Assembly: GCA_002718195.1 (NCBI GenBank)
Contig: PBDU01000021.1
Span: 1 to 64,000 of the forward strand
Reading direction: 5' to 3'
From: Methanobacteriota archaeon
Lineage (GTDB): Archaea > Thermoplasmatota > Poseidoniia > Poseidoniales > Poseidoniaceae
Length of the DNA: 64,000 nucleotides
Position 1 is the first letter of the stretch, and the number at the start of each line of letters is the position of its first letter. This document shows positions 19,264 through 28,513 of this stretch, piece after piece. Under the pieces are notes generated by a model that searched no databases, was not told where the DNA came from, and saw nothing but the letters and a program-made list of their open reading frames with translations. The translations under genes and the position numbers were made by a program.

Positions 19264-20246
19264 TTCCTGACTTTAATCAAGTTGGTCAAGCGCAGCAACA
19301 ATCGTGGCAACCTGAACAAAATGTACCTGCCGTTGTTTTCAACAATGTGAACAAAAACTATGGCAGAATATATGCCCTATCAGGGATAAACTTGGCTATT
19401 TCTGGCGGAGTAACCGGAGTATTGGGGCTTAATGGCGCAGGTAAATCTACGCTATTCAACATCTTAATCGGCAAGATAAAACCCACATCTGGAGATGTGA
19501 GGCTATTTGGGACAAATCCTTGGAAAAATCCTAGTCCTTATTCAAAAGTAGGATTTGTTCCAGAGCATGAGAAAATGCATGATTGGATGACTGCTTTTGA
19601 CTTCCTTGTGACATTTGCAAGAATTCATGGAATGACTAGAGCTGAAGCTGAAATTGAAGCAAATAGGGTACTCGAGTTCGTCAATTTAGCTGATGTGGCA
19701 CACAAAGAAATAGGTAAATTCTCCAAAGGAATGCGCCAAAGAGTGAAAATTGCTCACGCTCTGGTTAATGACCCTCAATTGATTATTCTAGATGAGCCAC
19801 TTCAAGGATGCGACCCATTAGCGAGAACTACGATAATGAATGTCATCAGAGAGTTGGGGAGAATGGGGAGAACTGTTTTGGTGTCTTCTCACATTTTGCA
19901 TGAAATTGAAAGAATTACTGAACAAATCGTGCTTCTTCACAAAGGTCAGATTCTGGCAATAGGAAACATGCACGCAATTAGAGAAAAGTTAGACTCAGTC
20001 CCCCATAAAATCTCTATCGGTTGCCCAAATCCAAAATCTCTAGCAAAAGATGTAATACAACTGGACGGAGTTTATGGAGTAACTCTTCCAAACAAAGATT
20101 CTCTTGAAATTCATACTCACCACTTTGGACTAATTCATGACCAGTTACCCTCGGTAATAGTAAACGGTAAACACGTGGTTCATACAATCGATAACCCTGA
20201 CGACGATCTTGAATCGGTCATTGGGTACCTGACAGGAGGATTTTAG
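19260..20246 (+). CDS. ABC transporter ATP-binding protein, second of operon
   Basis: 328 residues. Walker A GLNGAGKS is at 56-63, the signature is FSKGMRQR and Walker B is LIILDEPLQGCDP. The first ~22 residues are Gln-rich (QVGQAQQQSWQPEQN), echoing the low-complexity N-terminus of the preceding permease. The start is ATG at 19260 within an ATGA overlap, behind GGAGGTGA (19245-19252); the longer open frame from 19167 lies inside the permease gene and is rejected. The switch from LDEPSNGLD in the first ATPase to LDEPLQGCDP here shows that the two ATPases are diverged, not recent duplicates. Confidence 0.9.
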   Translation: MIPDFNQVGQAQQQSWQPEQNVPAVVFNNVNKNYGRIYALSGINLAISGGVTGVLGLNGAGKSTLFNILIGKIKPTSGDVRLFGTNPWKNPSPYSKVGFVPEHEKMHDWMTAFDFLVTFARIHGMTRAEAEIEANRVLEFVNLADVAHKEIGKFSKGMRQRVKIAHALVNDPQLIILDEPLQGCDPLARTTIMNVIRELGRMGRTVLVSSHILHEIERITEQIVLLHKGQILAIGNMHAIREKLDSVPHKISIGCPNPKSLAKDVIQLDGVYGVTLPNKDSLEIHTHHFGLIHDQLPSVIVNGKHVVHTIDNPDDDLESVIGYLTGGF

Positions 20247-21584
20247 ATGAAGCCAAATAACGAAGTAAAGGCTTGGTCTAAGGCTGATAGAAAAGCATCT
20301 GCAATAGCAGAATTTACTCTTCGTCAATACAAACAAAAGATTTCAACATGGGTGATTCTTGGAGTTTCTGTAGTAGCCCTGATGTTATTAATGCTGTTTT
20401 ACATAGACTCAATGAATCAAGAAATTGAGGCAGTCGACAATGATGGAGATTCCTTTGACTCAGATGGAGATGGATATCCGGATGGTCAAGAAAGGCTTTA
20501 TGGAACAAATGAATATTCCCGTGATGATAACCCGGGTAATTTCGACCCACCAATAGCACCCGATGACCCTTCTAAGTGGATAAATGAGGATGATTTTGAA
20601 TGGGACCAAATTACAGGCAACCCTGAGGATTATGTTGGGAACGATGATGATGGAGATTGCTTGAACGCAAACATTCCTAATTCTCAAAAGAATCAGAATG
20701 ATAACACAAAGTTATGTGATGTCGAGGTGAGTCCAAACAGGTTTGTTCCAGGATACAGTGTTAACGCAGATATTAACGTCGATGAAGATCCTGATGAGGA
20801 GCGATACATCAAAGAGGCAGTGCACAGAGCTTATGTTCTCGGTTATGGGAAAATGGCTCTTGTATTTATCATAGGAATCTTCGTTCCTTTGTTCTTAGCA
20901 ACTGGACTAATTAGACAGGAAATGACCTCTGGAACAATGCATTTCATGATTGCTAAACCAATTGCAAGAGGGGAAATTTACCTTTACCGATTGTTGGGGT
21001 ACTTGGGGGTGGCGTGGCCAATTGCGCTAATTTTAGTTGTAATTTCTGCCTTAATTACTGGCTTTGTTGGACCAGGTGATAGCTTTTTCAGATTCCAAGA
21101 TTTACGGGTATGGCTTGCAATACTAATTGCTACATGGATGGCTATGTTAGTTTATGGGGCTTTATTCTCTGCACTTGGAGTTATGTGGAAGTACGGAATT
21201 ATTTTGGCAATACCGTTTGCTGCTTGGGAACTTGGAATGGGATTCCTTTCCATGGGATTGCCAGAAAGTCCATTGCTCAAACTATCAGTTATTGGATGGT
21301 GCATGGCAATCATAGATTCAGCATCTATTGCTACTTGGCCTGAACTGCCAACATTTACTGCATTGGGCTCATGGGGCGGTGGCGGATCTGGAGAATTCGG
21401 AATCTGGGGCTTTTCCTCATCATTACCCGGATCAGACGTCTTAGATTACATTGGCTCAAGTCCGCCGTTTCCTGGATTAGCACCAATGGCAAATGTAGGA
21501 GTTAGCATTTTGGTTTTACTCATTCAGGTAGCCACAATTTGGCTAATTGCTCAATCTATTTTCAAAGGGAAGGAAATAGAATGA
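20247..21584 (+). CDS. ABC-2 type permease with acidic DxDGDG insertion
   Basis: 445 residues. The first membrane helix (about 30-52, WVILGVSVVALMLLMLFYI) is followed by a roughly 140-residue extracytoplasmic loop that is very Asp-rich: DNDGDSFDSDGDGYPDG and later NDDDGDCLNAN look like thrombospondin type 3 or dockerin-type calcium-binding repeats, with a Cys pair. The remaining helices carry the ABC-2 signature GLIRQEMTSGTMHFMIAKPIAR. The gene starts directly after the upstream ATPase stop, with GGAGG in front. The calcium-type loop suggests that the external face binds a surface component. It is presumed to pair with the second ATPase. Confidence 0.82.
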   Translation: MKPNNEVKAWSKADRKASAIAEFTLRQYKQKISTWVILGVSVVALMLLMLFYIDSMNQEIEAVDNDGDSFDSDGDGYPDGQERLYGTNEYSRDDNPGNFDPPIAPDDPSKWINEDDFEWDQITGNPEDYVGNDDDGDCLNANIPNSQKNQNDNTKLCDVEVSPNRFVPGYSVNADINVDEDPDEERYIKEAVHRAYVLGYGKMALVFIIGIFVPLFLATGLIRQEMTSGTMHFMIAKPIARGEIYLYRLLGYLGVAWPIALILVVISALITGFVGPGDSFFRFQDLRVWLAILIATWMAMLVYGALFSALGVMWKYGIILAIPFAAWELGMGFLSMGLPESPLLKLSVIGWCMAIIDSASIATWPELPTFTALGSWGGGGSGEFGIWGFSSSLPGSDVLDYIGSSPPFPGLAPMANVGVSILVLLIQVATIWLIAQSIFKGKEIE

Positions 21585-22780
21585 AAAGACTGCAGGACCT
21601 TGAAAGGTTTGAAGGGGATTTTTCCTCTATGTGGAGACTTGATGACAGGCCACCAATTTTCAGATTAACTTGGGATTGGTGGTGGTGGCTAGTCATGCTA
21701 GATGACGAGGAAGGAAGACCATCTGGCAAACAATTCATGATATTATGGTCAACAAAGGATAATGACATCGTCGATGTAAATTCACAAGAGTGGAGGCCAA
21801 GCGCTCGTCCAGGAGCTGATGAGAATGGCAGCCTAACCCTTGATGGAATGGTTTGTGCTTGGTGGTTTGACGGTGAAAAGATGCACGATGAAATCATTTC
21901 CGAGAAATGCAAACTCGTTGCAATAACCGACCAAAATCCAATTTGGCCTGATAAGGTCAGCAAAACCCTAGGAGGAGGAGCGGTTATTCCAATTCTACCA
22001 GAGGATAATTCCATGGGCCTTAATTCGGATTTAAGCGAATTTTGGATTAAAGCAAAAAGTTACAGAAACAAATTGGATGATACTCCAGAATCTTTCGAAT
22101 TCAAAATTACTCCTTGGAATAGGGCAATGTCCACTGCAAGGTATGCCACTGCAGATTATGCTGCTGGCATGGGCTATGACATATTGAGGCTACATGGTTC
22201 AAAAGTGCATGCTCTGATTGATGGCAAGGAGTCCAAAGGGACTGCTTATTTCCAAAAGGTGAAAGTTCAAGCTCCAGCAATTCCATGGTACTGGGGGATG
22301 CTACACTTCAGTGACGGATCATATCTTGACTGGTTTGTCCCTCACATATCTCCACTACTTCTTGCAAAGACACCAACTTCTTGGAAGTACGGTGACCAGG
22401 TCCACTTCTCAATTTCAATGGGCGCTCTATTTCATGATGCTGTCGAGCAAAGAAGCGAGAAATTTAATCAGGTCTCGGTAAGAAAAGAAATGTCTGCAAA
22501 GACAATTATCCGTCACGGAAAAGAAGAGGCTCTTCCAATTTTTCATGTTGAGATAAAAAATCCAAGAACTAAAATTCTAATTGAAGCACATGCAGTTGAA
22601 CGAGCACATTGGTTCTTTGACCAACCAACCAGAGGAGGAATTAGATCACATTTGACTTACAATGAATATCCACTTGAAATCAAAAAAATAAATATTCAAA
22701 ATGAATATCGAGTACGAACTGTAGATGATTATGAATGGATAAGAGGTAATGCTGAGCATTCATGGGGATTGTTACATTGA
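21581..22780 (+). CDS. Trp-rich protein, possible AttH/CrtC lipocalin-like fold, last gene of ABC operon
   Basis: 399 residues, soluble and with no signal peptide. The ATG at 21581 overlaps the permease stop (ATGA) behind AGGGAAGGA. The N-terminus has LTWDWWWWLVML, and the C-terminal half has GTAYFQKV, APAIPWYWGMLHFSDGS and LDWFVPHI, reminiscent of the two lipocalin-like barrels of the AttH / carotenoid 1,2-hydratase / tocopherol-cyclase-like group. This is a weak, motif-level resemblance. Tight coupling to two ABC-2 ATPase/permease pairs suggests it handles or modifies the hydrophobic molecule that these export. An unrelated hypothetical protein remains possible. Confidence 0.5.
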   Translation: MKRLQDLERFEGDFSSMWRLDDRPPIFRLTWDWWWWLVMLDDEEGRPSGKQFMILWSTKDNDIVDVNSQEWRPSARPGADENGSLTLDGMVCAWWFDGEKMHDEIISEKCKLVAITDQNPIWPDKVSKTLGGGAVIPILPEDNSMGLNSDLSEFWIKAKSYRNKLDDTPESFEFKITPWNRAMSTARYATADYAAGMGYDILRLHGSKVHALIDGKESKGTAYFQKVKVQAPAIPWYWGMLHFSDGSYLDWFVPHISPLLLAKTPTSWKYGDQVHFSISMGALFHDAVEQRSEKFNQVSVRKEMSAKTIIRHGKEEALPIFHVEIKNPRTKILIEAHAVERAHWFFDQPTRGGIRSHLTYNEYPLEIKKINIQNEYRVRTVDDYEWIRGNAEHSWGLLH

Positions 22781-22850
22781 ACCATTTTCATATGCTTAAA
22801 TGGGGTAATATATTTGAGTAGTATCGTATAGAGACAATAGAGGCGTGTCT

Positions 22851-23915
22851 ATGTCTGATGAAGAAGTGCAGGAAGAAATCGCAACTACTGAGGAGGAGGT
22901 TGCACAGACAAGCCCAGAGGAAATCGCTCAACCAGTTGAACAATCACAACAGAATGAGGAGAAGAAAAAAGAAAAATTGAATAAGAAATTCAGACTCATA
23001 AAAGGAGAAGAAATTCTAGAAACCAAACAACCTAGTTTTTTGGCATTTTTCCAATATTATCTGCTCGGAGTAATTGTATTCGGAGTCCACTTCCTATACT
23101 CCCTTGACAACTGGGAAGACATTGTTTCACAAGACCCGGGGTTCGCTCTTTCCCTACTTGCTAATATGATGAATAATCAGGTCTCCTTTGTCGTTGTGAT
23201 GCTCATAATTGCTTGGTTTAACAGAATGATAAATGCCTCGACATCAAATGGTTGGATAGGAGTTTGGTTGATGATAACTGCACTAGTTCCAATGTTCACC
23301 TTAATTGATAACACATTTGAAGGAGCTGATTGGTACCCAGGAATAGGTGACTCAGGATTACTTCCTGAAAGTCCAAATTTCCTAATGAATGGACTCGTAT
23401 TGTGTGGATTATTTGTTTTCATGGTCTTACTCTACCAAAGGTCATTCCACTATGCAGTAACAACAGATGCGATTATTTTCCATCACGGATTCTTGCTCTC
23501 AAGGGCTCATAGAAGATTACTTTTCGATAGAATCTCAGAGGTTATAGTTAATAGAACCCCGATCGGAACGATGATGGGTTTTGCCACAATTTCGATTCTG
23601 ACAGATTCCGGTATTGGCTTGGTTGAAGAAACAAAGGGTGGAGCAATTGGAGCGTCTGGAGCCAATCTTGTCAATGATAAAGAAACAGATATGCCTGCCG
23701 AAAAAGCAGGGAAGAACATACTGAAAATGTTCTTTGCAATAGTCACCTACCAGAGAACTGTTACAAAGGTAAAGCCAGACCCTAAGAATTGCTTTTACTG
23801 CATTAGAAACTGGGGAGATACAAAGGACCTGCTAAATGAAAAGCACAAGCAACACTCCCAAAGCACACTGCTTGAGGAGTTGAAAGATTCCATCGTTGCC
23901 TCCTCCGAAAACTGA
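22851..23915 (+). CDS. Membrane protein with bacterial PH domain (YdbS/DUF304-like)
   Basis: 354 residues. A charged, Glu/Gln-rich N-terminal segment of ~45 residues precedes four or so membrane helices (FFQYYLLGVIVFGVHFLY, VSFVVVMLIIAWF, GVWLMITALVPMF, LVLCGLFVFMVLLY). The C-terminal part has FHYAVTTDAIIFHHGFLLSRAHRRL followed by DRISEVIVNRTPIGTMMGFATI, the classic bPH_2 pattern. The ATG at 22851 is preferred over the GTG at 22845 on spacing from GAGG. The intergenic region before it holds TTAAATGGGGTAATATAT, a plausible promoter element. The family is common in prokaryotes and without a defined biochemical role. Confidence 0.72.
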   Translation: MSDEEVQEEIATTEEEVAQTSPEEIAQPVEQSQQNEEKKKEKLNKKFRLIKGEEILETKQPSFLAFFQYYLLGVIVFGVHFLYSLDNWEDIVSQDPGFALSLLANMMNNQVSFVVVMLIIAWFNRMINASTSNGWIGVWLMITALVPMFTLIDNTFEGADWYPGIGDSGLLPESPNFLMNGLVLCGLFVFMVLLYQRSFHYAVTTDAIIFHHGFLLSRAHRRLLFDRISEVIVNRTPIGTMMGFATISILTDSGIGLVEETKGGAIGASGANLVNDKETDMPAEKAGKNILKMFFAIVTYQRTVTKVKPDPKNCFYCIRNWGDTKDLLNEKHKQHSQSTLLEELKDSIVASSEN

Positions 23916-23971
23916 ATTGCATATCGGTTGTTTCAAGAACTAAACACTGTTGGTTTGCCTGAGGGAACATT

Positions 23972-24487
23972 ATGTCCGATGAAATTTTACAACCTGCGAT
24001 TGAACTTTTTGCGGGCGGAGATCTAGAAGGCGCAGTAAATATGCTTGATGAATTAACAAAGAAGCACAGAGATGTAGCGGCTGTTCACCACACATATGCT
24101 GAATTCGCAAATATGCTCAATGTTGAAGCACAAGATGATATTATCCCAGGCGGTAAGATCATGATGGCTTACAAAAAGGCAATGAATCTCGATGAAGAAA
24201 ACGACGAATACATCGTTGACTTTGCTGATTTCGCACTCGAGTGTAGAAGACTACCACAAGCTGTCAAAGAGTACGAAAGGTATGCTAGAAGACTTGAACT
24301 TGCAGACATTCCTATCGATGATAGACTATACATGGCTGCCAGGAACCTAGTTGATGCAATAGAGGTTGTTGACCCAACAAAATCCAATGATATGGTAATG
24401 CCATGGATAAAGGCTGCAATCCGCTGGTCAGTTGGTGGATTAGGATATTCTGCTGAAGAAGCAATTTCCCTATTGAACGAGGAATAA
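23972..24487 (+). CDS. Small helical TPR-like protein
   Basis: 171 residues, almost all alpha-helical, acidic and soluble. ILQPAIELFAGGDLEGAVNMLDELTKKHRDVAAVHHTYAEFANML looks like one or two tetratricopeptide units, and a further helix pair (FADFALECRRLPQAVKEYERYARRLE) follows. ATG at 23972 has GAGGGA 8 bases upstream. Its stop TAA overlaps the ATG of truA by one base, so the two are co-translated. No catalytic motif is visible; a protein-interaction role is the reasonable guess. Confidence 0.6.
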   Translation: MSDEILQPAIELFAGGDLEGAVNMLDELTKKHRDVAAVHHTYAEFANMLNVEAQDDIIPGGKIMMAYKKAMNLDEENDEYIVDFADFALECRRLPQAVKEYERYARRLELADIPIDDRLYMAARNLVDAIEVVDPTKSNDMVMPWIKAAIRWSVGGLGYSAEEAISLLNEE

Positions 24488-25494
24488 TGATGACCCGCAG
24501 GGTCAGACTGGCATTTCGGATAGGGTATCTAGGAGACCATTTTCATGGCTCTCAAATCCAACCGGATGTAATCACTGTACAATCTGAACTAATTCGAGTG
24601 ATGCGGTCATTGAACTGGATAAGTCCTGAAGACAATGGTCTTCTCATTCTCTCAAGCCGAACAGATGCTGGAGTACACGTTCGAATAAACGGTGGAACTG
24701 TTGAAATCGATGAGGAATTGTGGTTATCTGTTGGACGCAGAAAATTCGTTAGGGCAATCGATGATAGGCTACCAAAACAATTGGCATTACTGGATGTCCA
24801 CAGAGTGGAAGAAGGATGGAATGCAAGGCTAGCTTTACATCGCTGCTACAGATACAGGCTAGAATGCTTAGAAGGCTGGGAAAAGCCTGAACTTAACGAA
24901 TTTAATGAGATTCTTGAGTGCTTTATTGGCACATATGACGCAAGAAATTTTGCGAAAATGGAGCCACATAGGAATCCCGAGAGAACTATTGTTGACTGTA
25001 AGCCATGGATAGTCGATAACAGAATTGTAGGCTTCGAAATAACCGGTTACGCATTCCTTTGGAATCAGGTAAGACGCACGGCATTTGCAATTCATAGAGC
25101 ATTGTTGGGAGAGATAACAGTTCAAGACATTAGGAAAGCGATACAAGAGCCTGAGACCGAGGTAGATTTTGGAGTGGCACCTCCCGAATGGTTGGTATTA
25201 TGGAATATTGAGTGGGATATTCTTCCAACATTACCTCTCCAAGGAAGAGATATTGTATTCAGCACACCACCTACTGCTGAGATGGTTGAACGCACAATGA
25301 TGAAGCGCTGGAGATATGCATGCGGGCAAGAAATGAAGGCAATGTTACAGAATGAATGGGCTGTTCTTGGAATCTTACCTAGCCCATATATTGACCAAAA
25401 AAAGGATGCAGAAGAAATACTGAAATCAAGCCAATCCGATGATTTTCCTTCAAAATTGAAGAAAACGGATCACAATAATTCTACTGTTATCTGA
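24487..25494 (+). CDS. truA: tRNA pseudouridine synthase A
   Basis: Converts uridines 38-40 of tRNA anticodon stems to pseudouridine. The catalytic motif SSRTDAGVHV places the catalytic Asp at residue 60. RYRLEC and the later FLWNQVRRT (TruA motif III region) are present. At 335 residues it is longer than most bacterial TruA because of a C-terminal extension of about 80 residues beyond GVAPPEWLVL, typical of archaeal forms. The start overlaps the preceding stop; a second ATG follows immediately. The 3' end overlaps the convergent ribK gene by 25 bases. Identification is firm. Confidence 0.93.
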   Translation: MMTRRVRLAFRIGYLGDHFHGSQIQPDVITVQSELIRVMRSLNWISPEDNGLLILSSRTDAGVHVRINGGTVEIDEELWLSVGRRKFVRAIDDRLPKQLALLDVHRVEEGWNARLALHRCYRYRLECLEGWEKPELNEFNEILECFIGTYDARNFAKMEPHRNPERTIVDCKPWIVDNRIVGFEITGYAFLWNQVRRTAFAIHRALLGEITVQDIRKAIQEPETEVDFGVAPPEWLVLWNIEWDILPTLPLQGRDIVFSTPPTAEMVERTMMKRWRYACGQEMKAMLQNEWAVLGILPSPYIDQKKDAEEILKSSQSDDFPSKLKKTDHNNSTVI

Positions 25495-25937
25495 TCTCCA
25501 TCTTTTAGGTTCATACTCTCACGAAGGAATTTTGTTGCTATGATTTCCACAACATCCACGTGTCTAGTTAGATCTGGTATCAATATAGCAGCATCTATGT
25601 CCTGATTAGGAGTTTCAATTTTTATTTTGTAAGCAGTTGCTCCACCAAATGAAACACCCTCCCTTAGGAATCCTCTTATTCTGATATTTTCAAATCTTGA
25701 TACATCGATCTTTTTTGAATTTGAGATTATTTCTTCATCCAATTCTAGAGTATCAAGACCTGCTTTGTTTCTGAGGGCAATAGATTTACTCAAACTATCA
25801 CCAGAAACATTCAGATTCAGAGTACCCGGCCATGCCGTGTTGCCAAGGACTTCCCTGAATTGGTCTTGATAATGAGACTGCGCCATGAATACATGTGCTC
25901 TACCCAATCCACTGGACACTACTCCATTTAGGCGCAT
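25470..25937 (-). CDS. ribK: CTP-dependent archaeal riboflavin kinase (DUF120)
   Basis: 155 residues matching the archaeal RibK family, which makes FMN from riboflavin with CTP rather than ATP as phosphate donor. Diagnostic segments are LNGVVSSGLGRAHVFM, YQDQF, WPGTLNLNV, GFLREGVSFGGATAYKI, AAILIPDLTRHVDVVEIIA and LKDGDQITV. There is no N-terminal winged-helix regulator, which some homologues carry. It is convergent and overlapping with truA. The upstream region (25938-26042) is shared with the divergent oxoamine synthase gene. This gene is one of the clearest archaeal markers in the window. Confidence 0.93.
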   Translation of the reverse strand: MRLNGVVSSGLGRAHVFMAQSHYQDQFREVLGNTAWPGTLNLNVSGDSLSKSIALRNKAGLDTLELDEEIISNSKKIDVSRFENIRIRGFLREGVSFGGATAYKIKIETPNQDIDAAILIPDLTRHVDVVEIIATKFLRESMNLKDGDQITVELL

Positions 25938-26042
25938 GGCACACCCAACACTTACTATTTATCAAATGAAGGCATTCCATTGTTCATCAAACTGAACCTC
26001 AAACTCAATAGAAGGCGGAGTCGAGGCAGGCATGGTGAGAAC

Positions 26043-27224
26043 ATGCCCGGCGACATGACATGGATGAAGGAAAGGTATGCTGATTTGGAATCAAAGTCAC
26101 TTCTGTGGCAACCTCCAACCTTGGAAAGTGCGAATGTACCTAGATGCACAATGGATGGAAAGCCAACAATTATGCTCTCTGCAAATAACTATCTTAACCT
26201 TACAACACACCCAAAAGTGGTACAAGCTACCATTGATGCCACTCTAAAATATGGAGCAGGTTCTGGTTCAGTAAGGGCTATTGCTGGAACTATGGATATT
26301 CACTTAGAAGCAGAGAAGAAGGTCGCTGAATTCAAAGGTGTGGAGTCTGCATTGATTTATTCGGCTGGTTACACAGCCAATGTAGGATTGATACCTTCTT
26401 TGGTCCAAGGCGCTCAGGACGTAATTATCTCTGATGAATTAAATCACGGATCTATCATTGACGGAGTTAGACTAACCAAAGCGAGAAGGGGAGTTTATGC
26501 ACACAATGACATGGGTGAATTAGAGGCAGTCTTGAAGATGAATGAAGATGCTGAGAGAAAACTGATTATCACCGATGGAGTATTTTCAATGGATGGAGAT
26601 ATTGCTCCACTGGATGAGATAAATAAGTTAGCAGAAGAATTTGGAGCCATGGTATACGTAGACGACTGCCATGGAGAGGGAGTTCTGGGTGAAACGGGCG
26701 CTGGTATTGTAGACCATTTCAAATTGCAAGGAAAGGTTGACTTCGAAGTTGGCTCATTTTCAAAGGCTCTCGGAGTTCAAGGTGGTATAGTTGCTGGAAG
26801 CGAGGATACCAGAAATCACGCACTTAATCACTCCAGGTCTTGGCTTTTATCTGGATCTCAACCACCTGGAGTAGCCGCTGCCCAAAAAGCAGCCATTGAG
26901 GTCCTGATGGAAGAGCCTGAGCACCACAAGAAATTATGGGAAAATACCAATTATTTCAGGAAGGAATTGCAATCACTTGGATTTGATACCGGTGTCTCAA
27001 CAACACCGATTATTCCCGTAATGTGCGGTCAATCTAGTACAGCAAAGGAGCTCAGCACTACCCTTGGAGAAAACGGCGTAATGGCTGGAGCAATTGTTTT
27101 CCCAATGGTTGCCAGGGACAAAGCACGAGTTAGGACTCAAATGTCTGCTGGCTTATCAAAAGATGATCTCGATGAGGTTTTGAGAATATTCGAGAATGTT
27201 GGAGGGAAACTTGGATTGATTTGA
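26043..27224 (+). CDS. kbl: Alpha-oxoamine synthase, probably glycine C-acetyltransferase
   Basis: 393-residue PLP enzyme of the 2-amino-3-ketobutyrate CoA ligase / 8-amino-7-oxononanoate synthase family. Visible motifs are SANNYLNL, GAGSGSVRAIAGTMDIHLEAE (substrate and PLP pocket), SDELNHGSIIDG, VDDCHGEGVLG, and SFSKALGVQGG with the PLP Lys. GSVRAIAGTMDIH is closer to Kbl than to BioF. No biotin genes are nearby, and threonine dehydrogenase is also absent, so the choice is an inference. The start at ATG 26043 is preceded by GGTGAGA (26034-26040); the longer open frame adds a basic sequence unlike the family. It probably degrades threonine to glycine and acetyl-CoA. Confidence 0.87.
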   Translation: MPGDMTWMKERYADLESKSLLWQPPTLESANVPRCTMDGKPTIMLSANNYLNLTTHPKVVQATIDATLKYGAGSGSVRAIAGTMDIHLEAEKKVAEFKGVESALIYSAGYTANVGLIPSLVQGAQDVIISDELNHGSIIDGVRLTKARRGVYAHNDMGELEAVLKMNEDAERKLIITDGVFSMDGDIAPLDEINKLAEEFGAMVYVDDCHGEGVLGETGAGIVDHFKLQGKVDFEVGSFSKALGVQGGIVAGSEDTRNHALNHSRSWLLSGSQPPGVAAAQKAAIEVLMEEPEHHKKLWENTNYFRKELQSLGFDTGVSTTPIIPVMCGQSSTAKELSTTLGENGVMAGAIVFPMVARDKARVRTQMSAGLSKDDLDEVLRIFENVGGKLGLI

Positions 27225-27225
27225 T

Positions 27226-27849
27226 TTATTCAGATTCACTAAATTCGTCCACAACTTCCATCAATTGCTCATCCCATTCGTTTGACGGTTCCTCATCATA
27301 GGTTTTTTCTTGGACTAAATCACTGTCCAGAATTGGATTTTCTCCCCGCTCAAATTGATTTAGCAATCGCCATCTAGGTGCCCATGACAAATGAACATAA
27401 ATCGGTCCAGGACTTAGAAGGAAGAACCAAACAATTGTATTTGAAATATCGAATAAATCCCCTACGTTCAAAGAATGTAAGGCAATTCCAATGAAAGGCA
27501 TTGGATAGAGTATAAGCCTTGGAGGCTTTACTGGATACCTCTTTGAGATTGATACTATTATTAGCGACAAAAAGCCCAATATTAAACAAACAAGGAAAAT
27601 CAGCATAGTCTCATAAATCCACTGAAATAACCAACTATCACCGTATCCATAAAGACTCGGGAATATCAGAACTAGAGACAACAATAATCCGTAAAATGCA
27701 GTTACATAAGCAGGATGACTTAGCCACAGGGGCAACGTAGCAAAGCGTCGAGAGAGAAAGGCACCTAGGAGTAGATCTTTGGAATTATCATCCAATGATT
27801 CTAACCTATTCCTCCAACTCGAATCACTATCCACGATATTGGTCGTCAA
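27226..27849 (-). CDS. Hypothetical four-helix membrane protein
   Basis: 207 residues, not recognised. Four hydrophobic segments are seen (AYVTAFYGLLLSLVLIF, MLIFLVCLILGFLSLIIVSI, a YPMPFIGIALHSL segment, and TIVWFFLLSPGPIYVHL), followed by an acidic cytoplasmic tail of about 50 residues (EEPSNEWDEQLMEVVDEFSESE). The start is uncertain: TTG at 27849 gives MTTNIVDSDSSW, and a GTG a few codons further in is equally possible; no ATG lies before the first helix. Convergent with kbl, one base between stops. Function unknown. Confidence 0.5.
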   Translation of the reverse strand: MTTNIVDSDSSWRNRLESLDDNSKDLLLGAFLSRRFATLPLWLSHPAYVTAFYGLLLSLVLIFPSLYGYGDSWLFQWIYETMLIFLVCLILGFLSLIIVSISKRYPVKPPRLILYPMPFIGIALHSLNVGDLFDISNTIVWFFLLSPGPIYVHLSWAPRWRLLNQFERGENPILDSDLVQEKTYDEEPSNEWDEQLMEVVDEFSESE

Positions 27850-27896
27850 ATTAGGTTTTTAGCATAGTATGCCTGAAAATTGCAAATGAACATGTA

Positions 27897-28511
27897 TTAT
27901 TCATCTTTTGATTTGAACGACCTAATTCCAGATTCTAGTAATTCCTCTTCTTCTGGCCATTCCCTATCGAGTGACAAGTTATCGTCATCTTCCCTTTTTC
28001 TAGCATCCTCAATCGTATCATTTTTACCTAAATAAGCATCTCTATAGGCTAATGAGGCATTGATGAAAGACAAACACTTCTTGTGAACGTCTTGAATTGA
28101 TTTACTCTCAATCAACCCCATCTCGATATCGTAATTGCCTCCATCCTCAAGCATATTGACAACATCTATCATCTCATCTTTGTGGATTCGAAATCTTTTG
28201 TCACCGAGTTTTTTCCAAAGTCCGCTTAAATCTTTAACATAAACATCGGCTTTACCATCACTTTCATCCTCACGAAATGGATGACCTTCGCCTAAGCAAA
28301 TGGTTGAGTTCAAAAATTGTTTTTCTTTGAAGGATAAATAACTTGGATACAGAAAACACATTGCGAGGCTGAATAAGAATACAGATAATAAAAGTGAGAA
28401 ATTGAAAATTATTAGTGATAAGATTAGAATTATCGATTCGAAAGGAAGACGGATGATCCCTTGATGGGGAGCGTATAATACAGAGCCATCGGGGTATTCA
28501 TCATCTGGCAT
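27897..28511 (-). CDS. Hypothetical membrane protein
   Basis: 204 residues. The ATG start gives MPDDEYPDGSVLYAP, then one long hydrophobic region (about 26-55, IILILSLIIFNFSLLLSVFLFSLA) that may form a hairpin of two helices, and then a soluble charged domain of about 140 residues. Nothing in it matches a family I know. It lies 2 bases downstream of the DUF309 gene and upstream of another small membrane protein gene on the same strand; the three probably form one transcript. Confidence 0.55.
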   Translation of the reverse strand: MPDDEYPDGSVLYAPHQGIIRLPFESIILILSLIIFNFSLLLSVFLFSLAMCFLYPSYLSFKEKQFLNSTICLGEGHPFREDESDGKADVYVKDLSGLWKKLGDKRFRIHKDEMIDVVNMLEDGGNYDIEMGLIESKSIQDVHKKCLSFINASLAYRDAYLGKNDTIEDARKREDDDNLSLDREWPEEEELLESGIRSFKSKDE

Positions 28512-28513
28512 TT

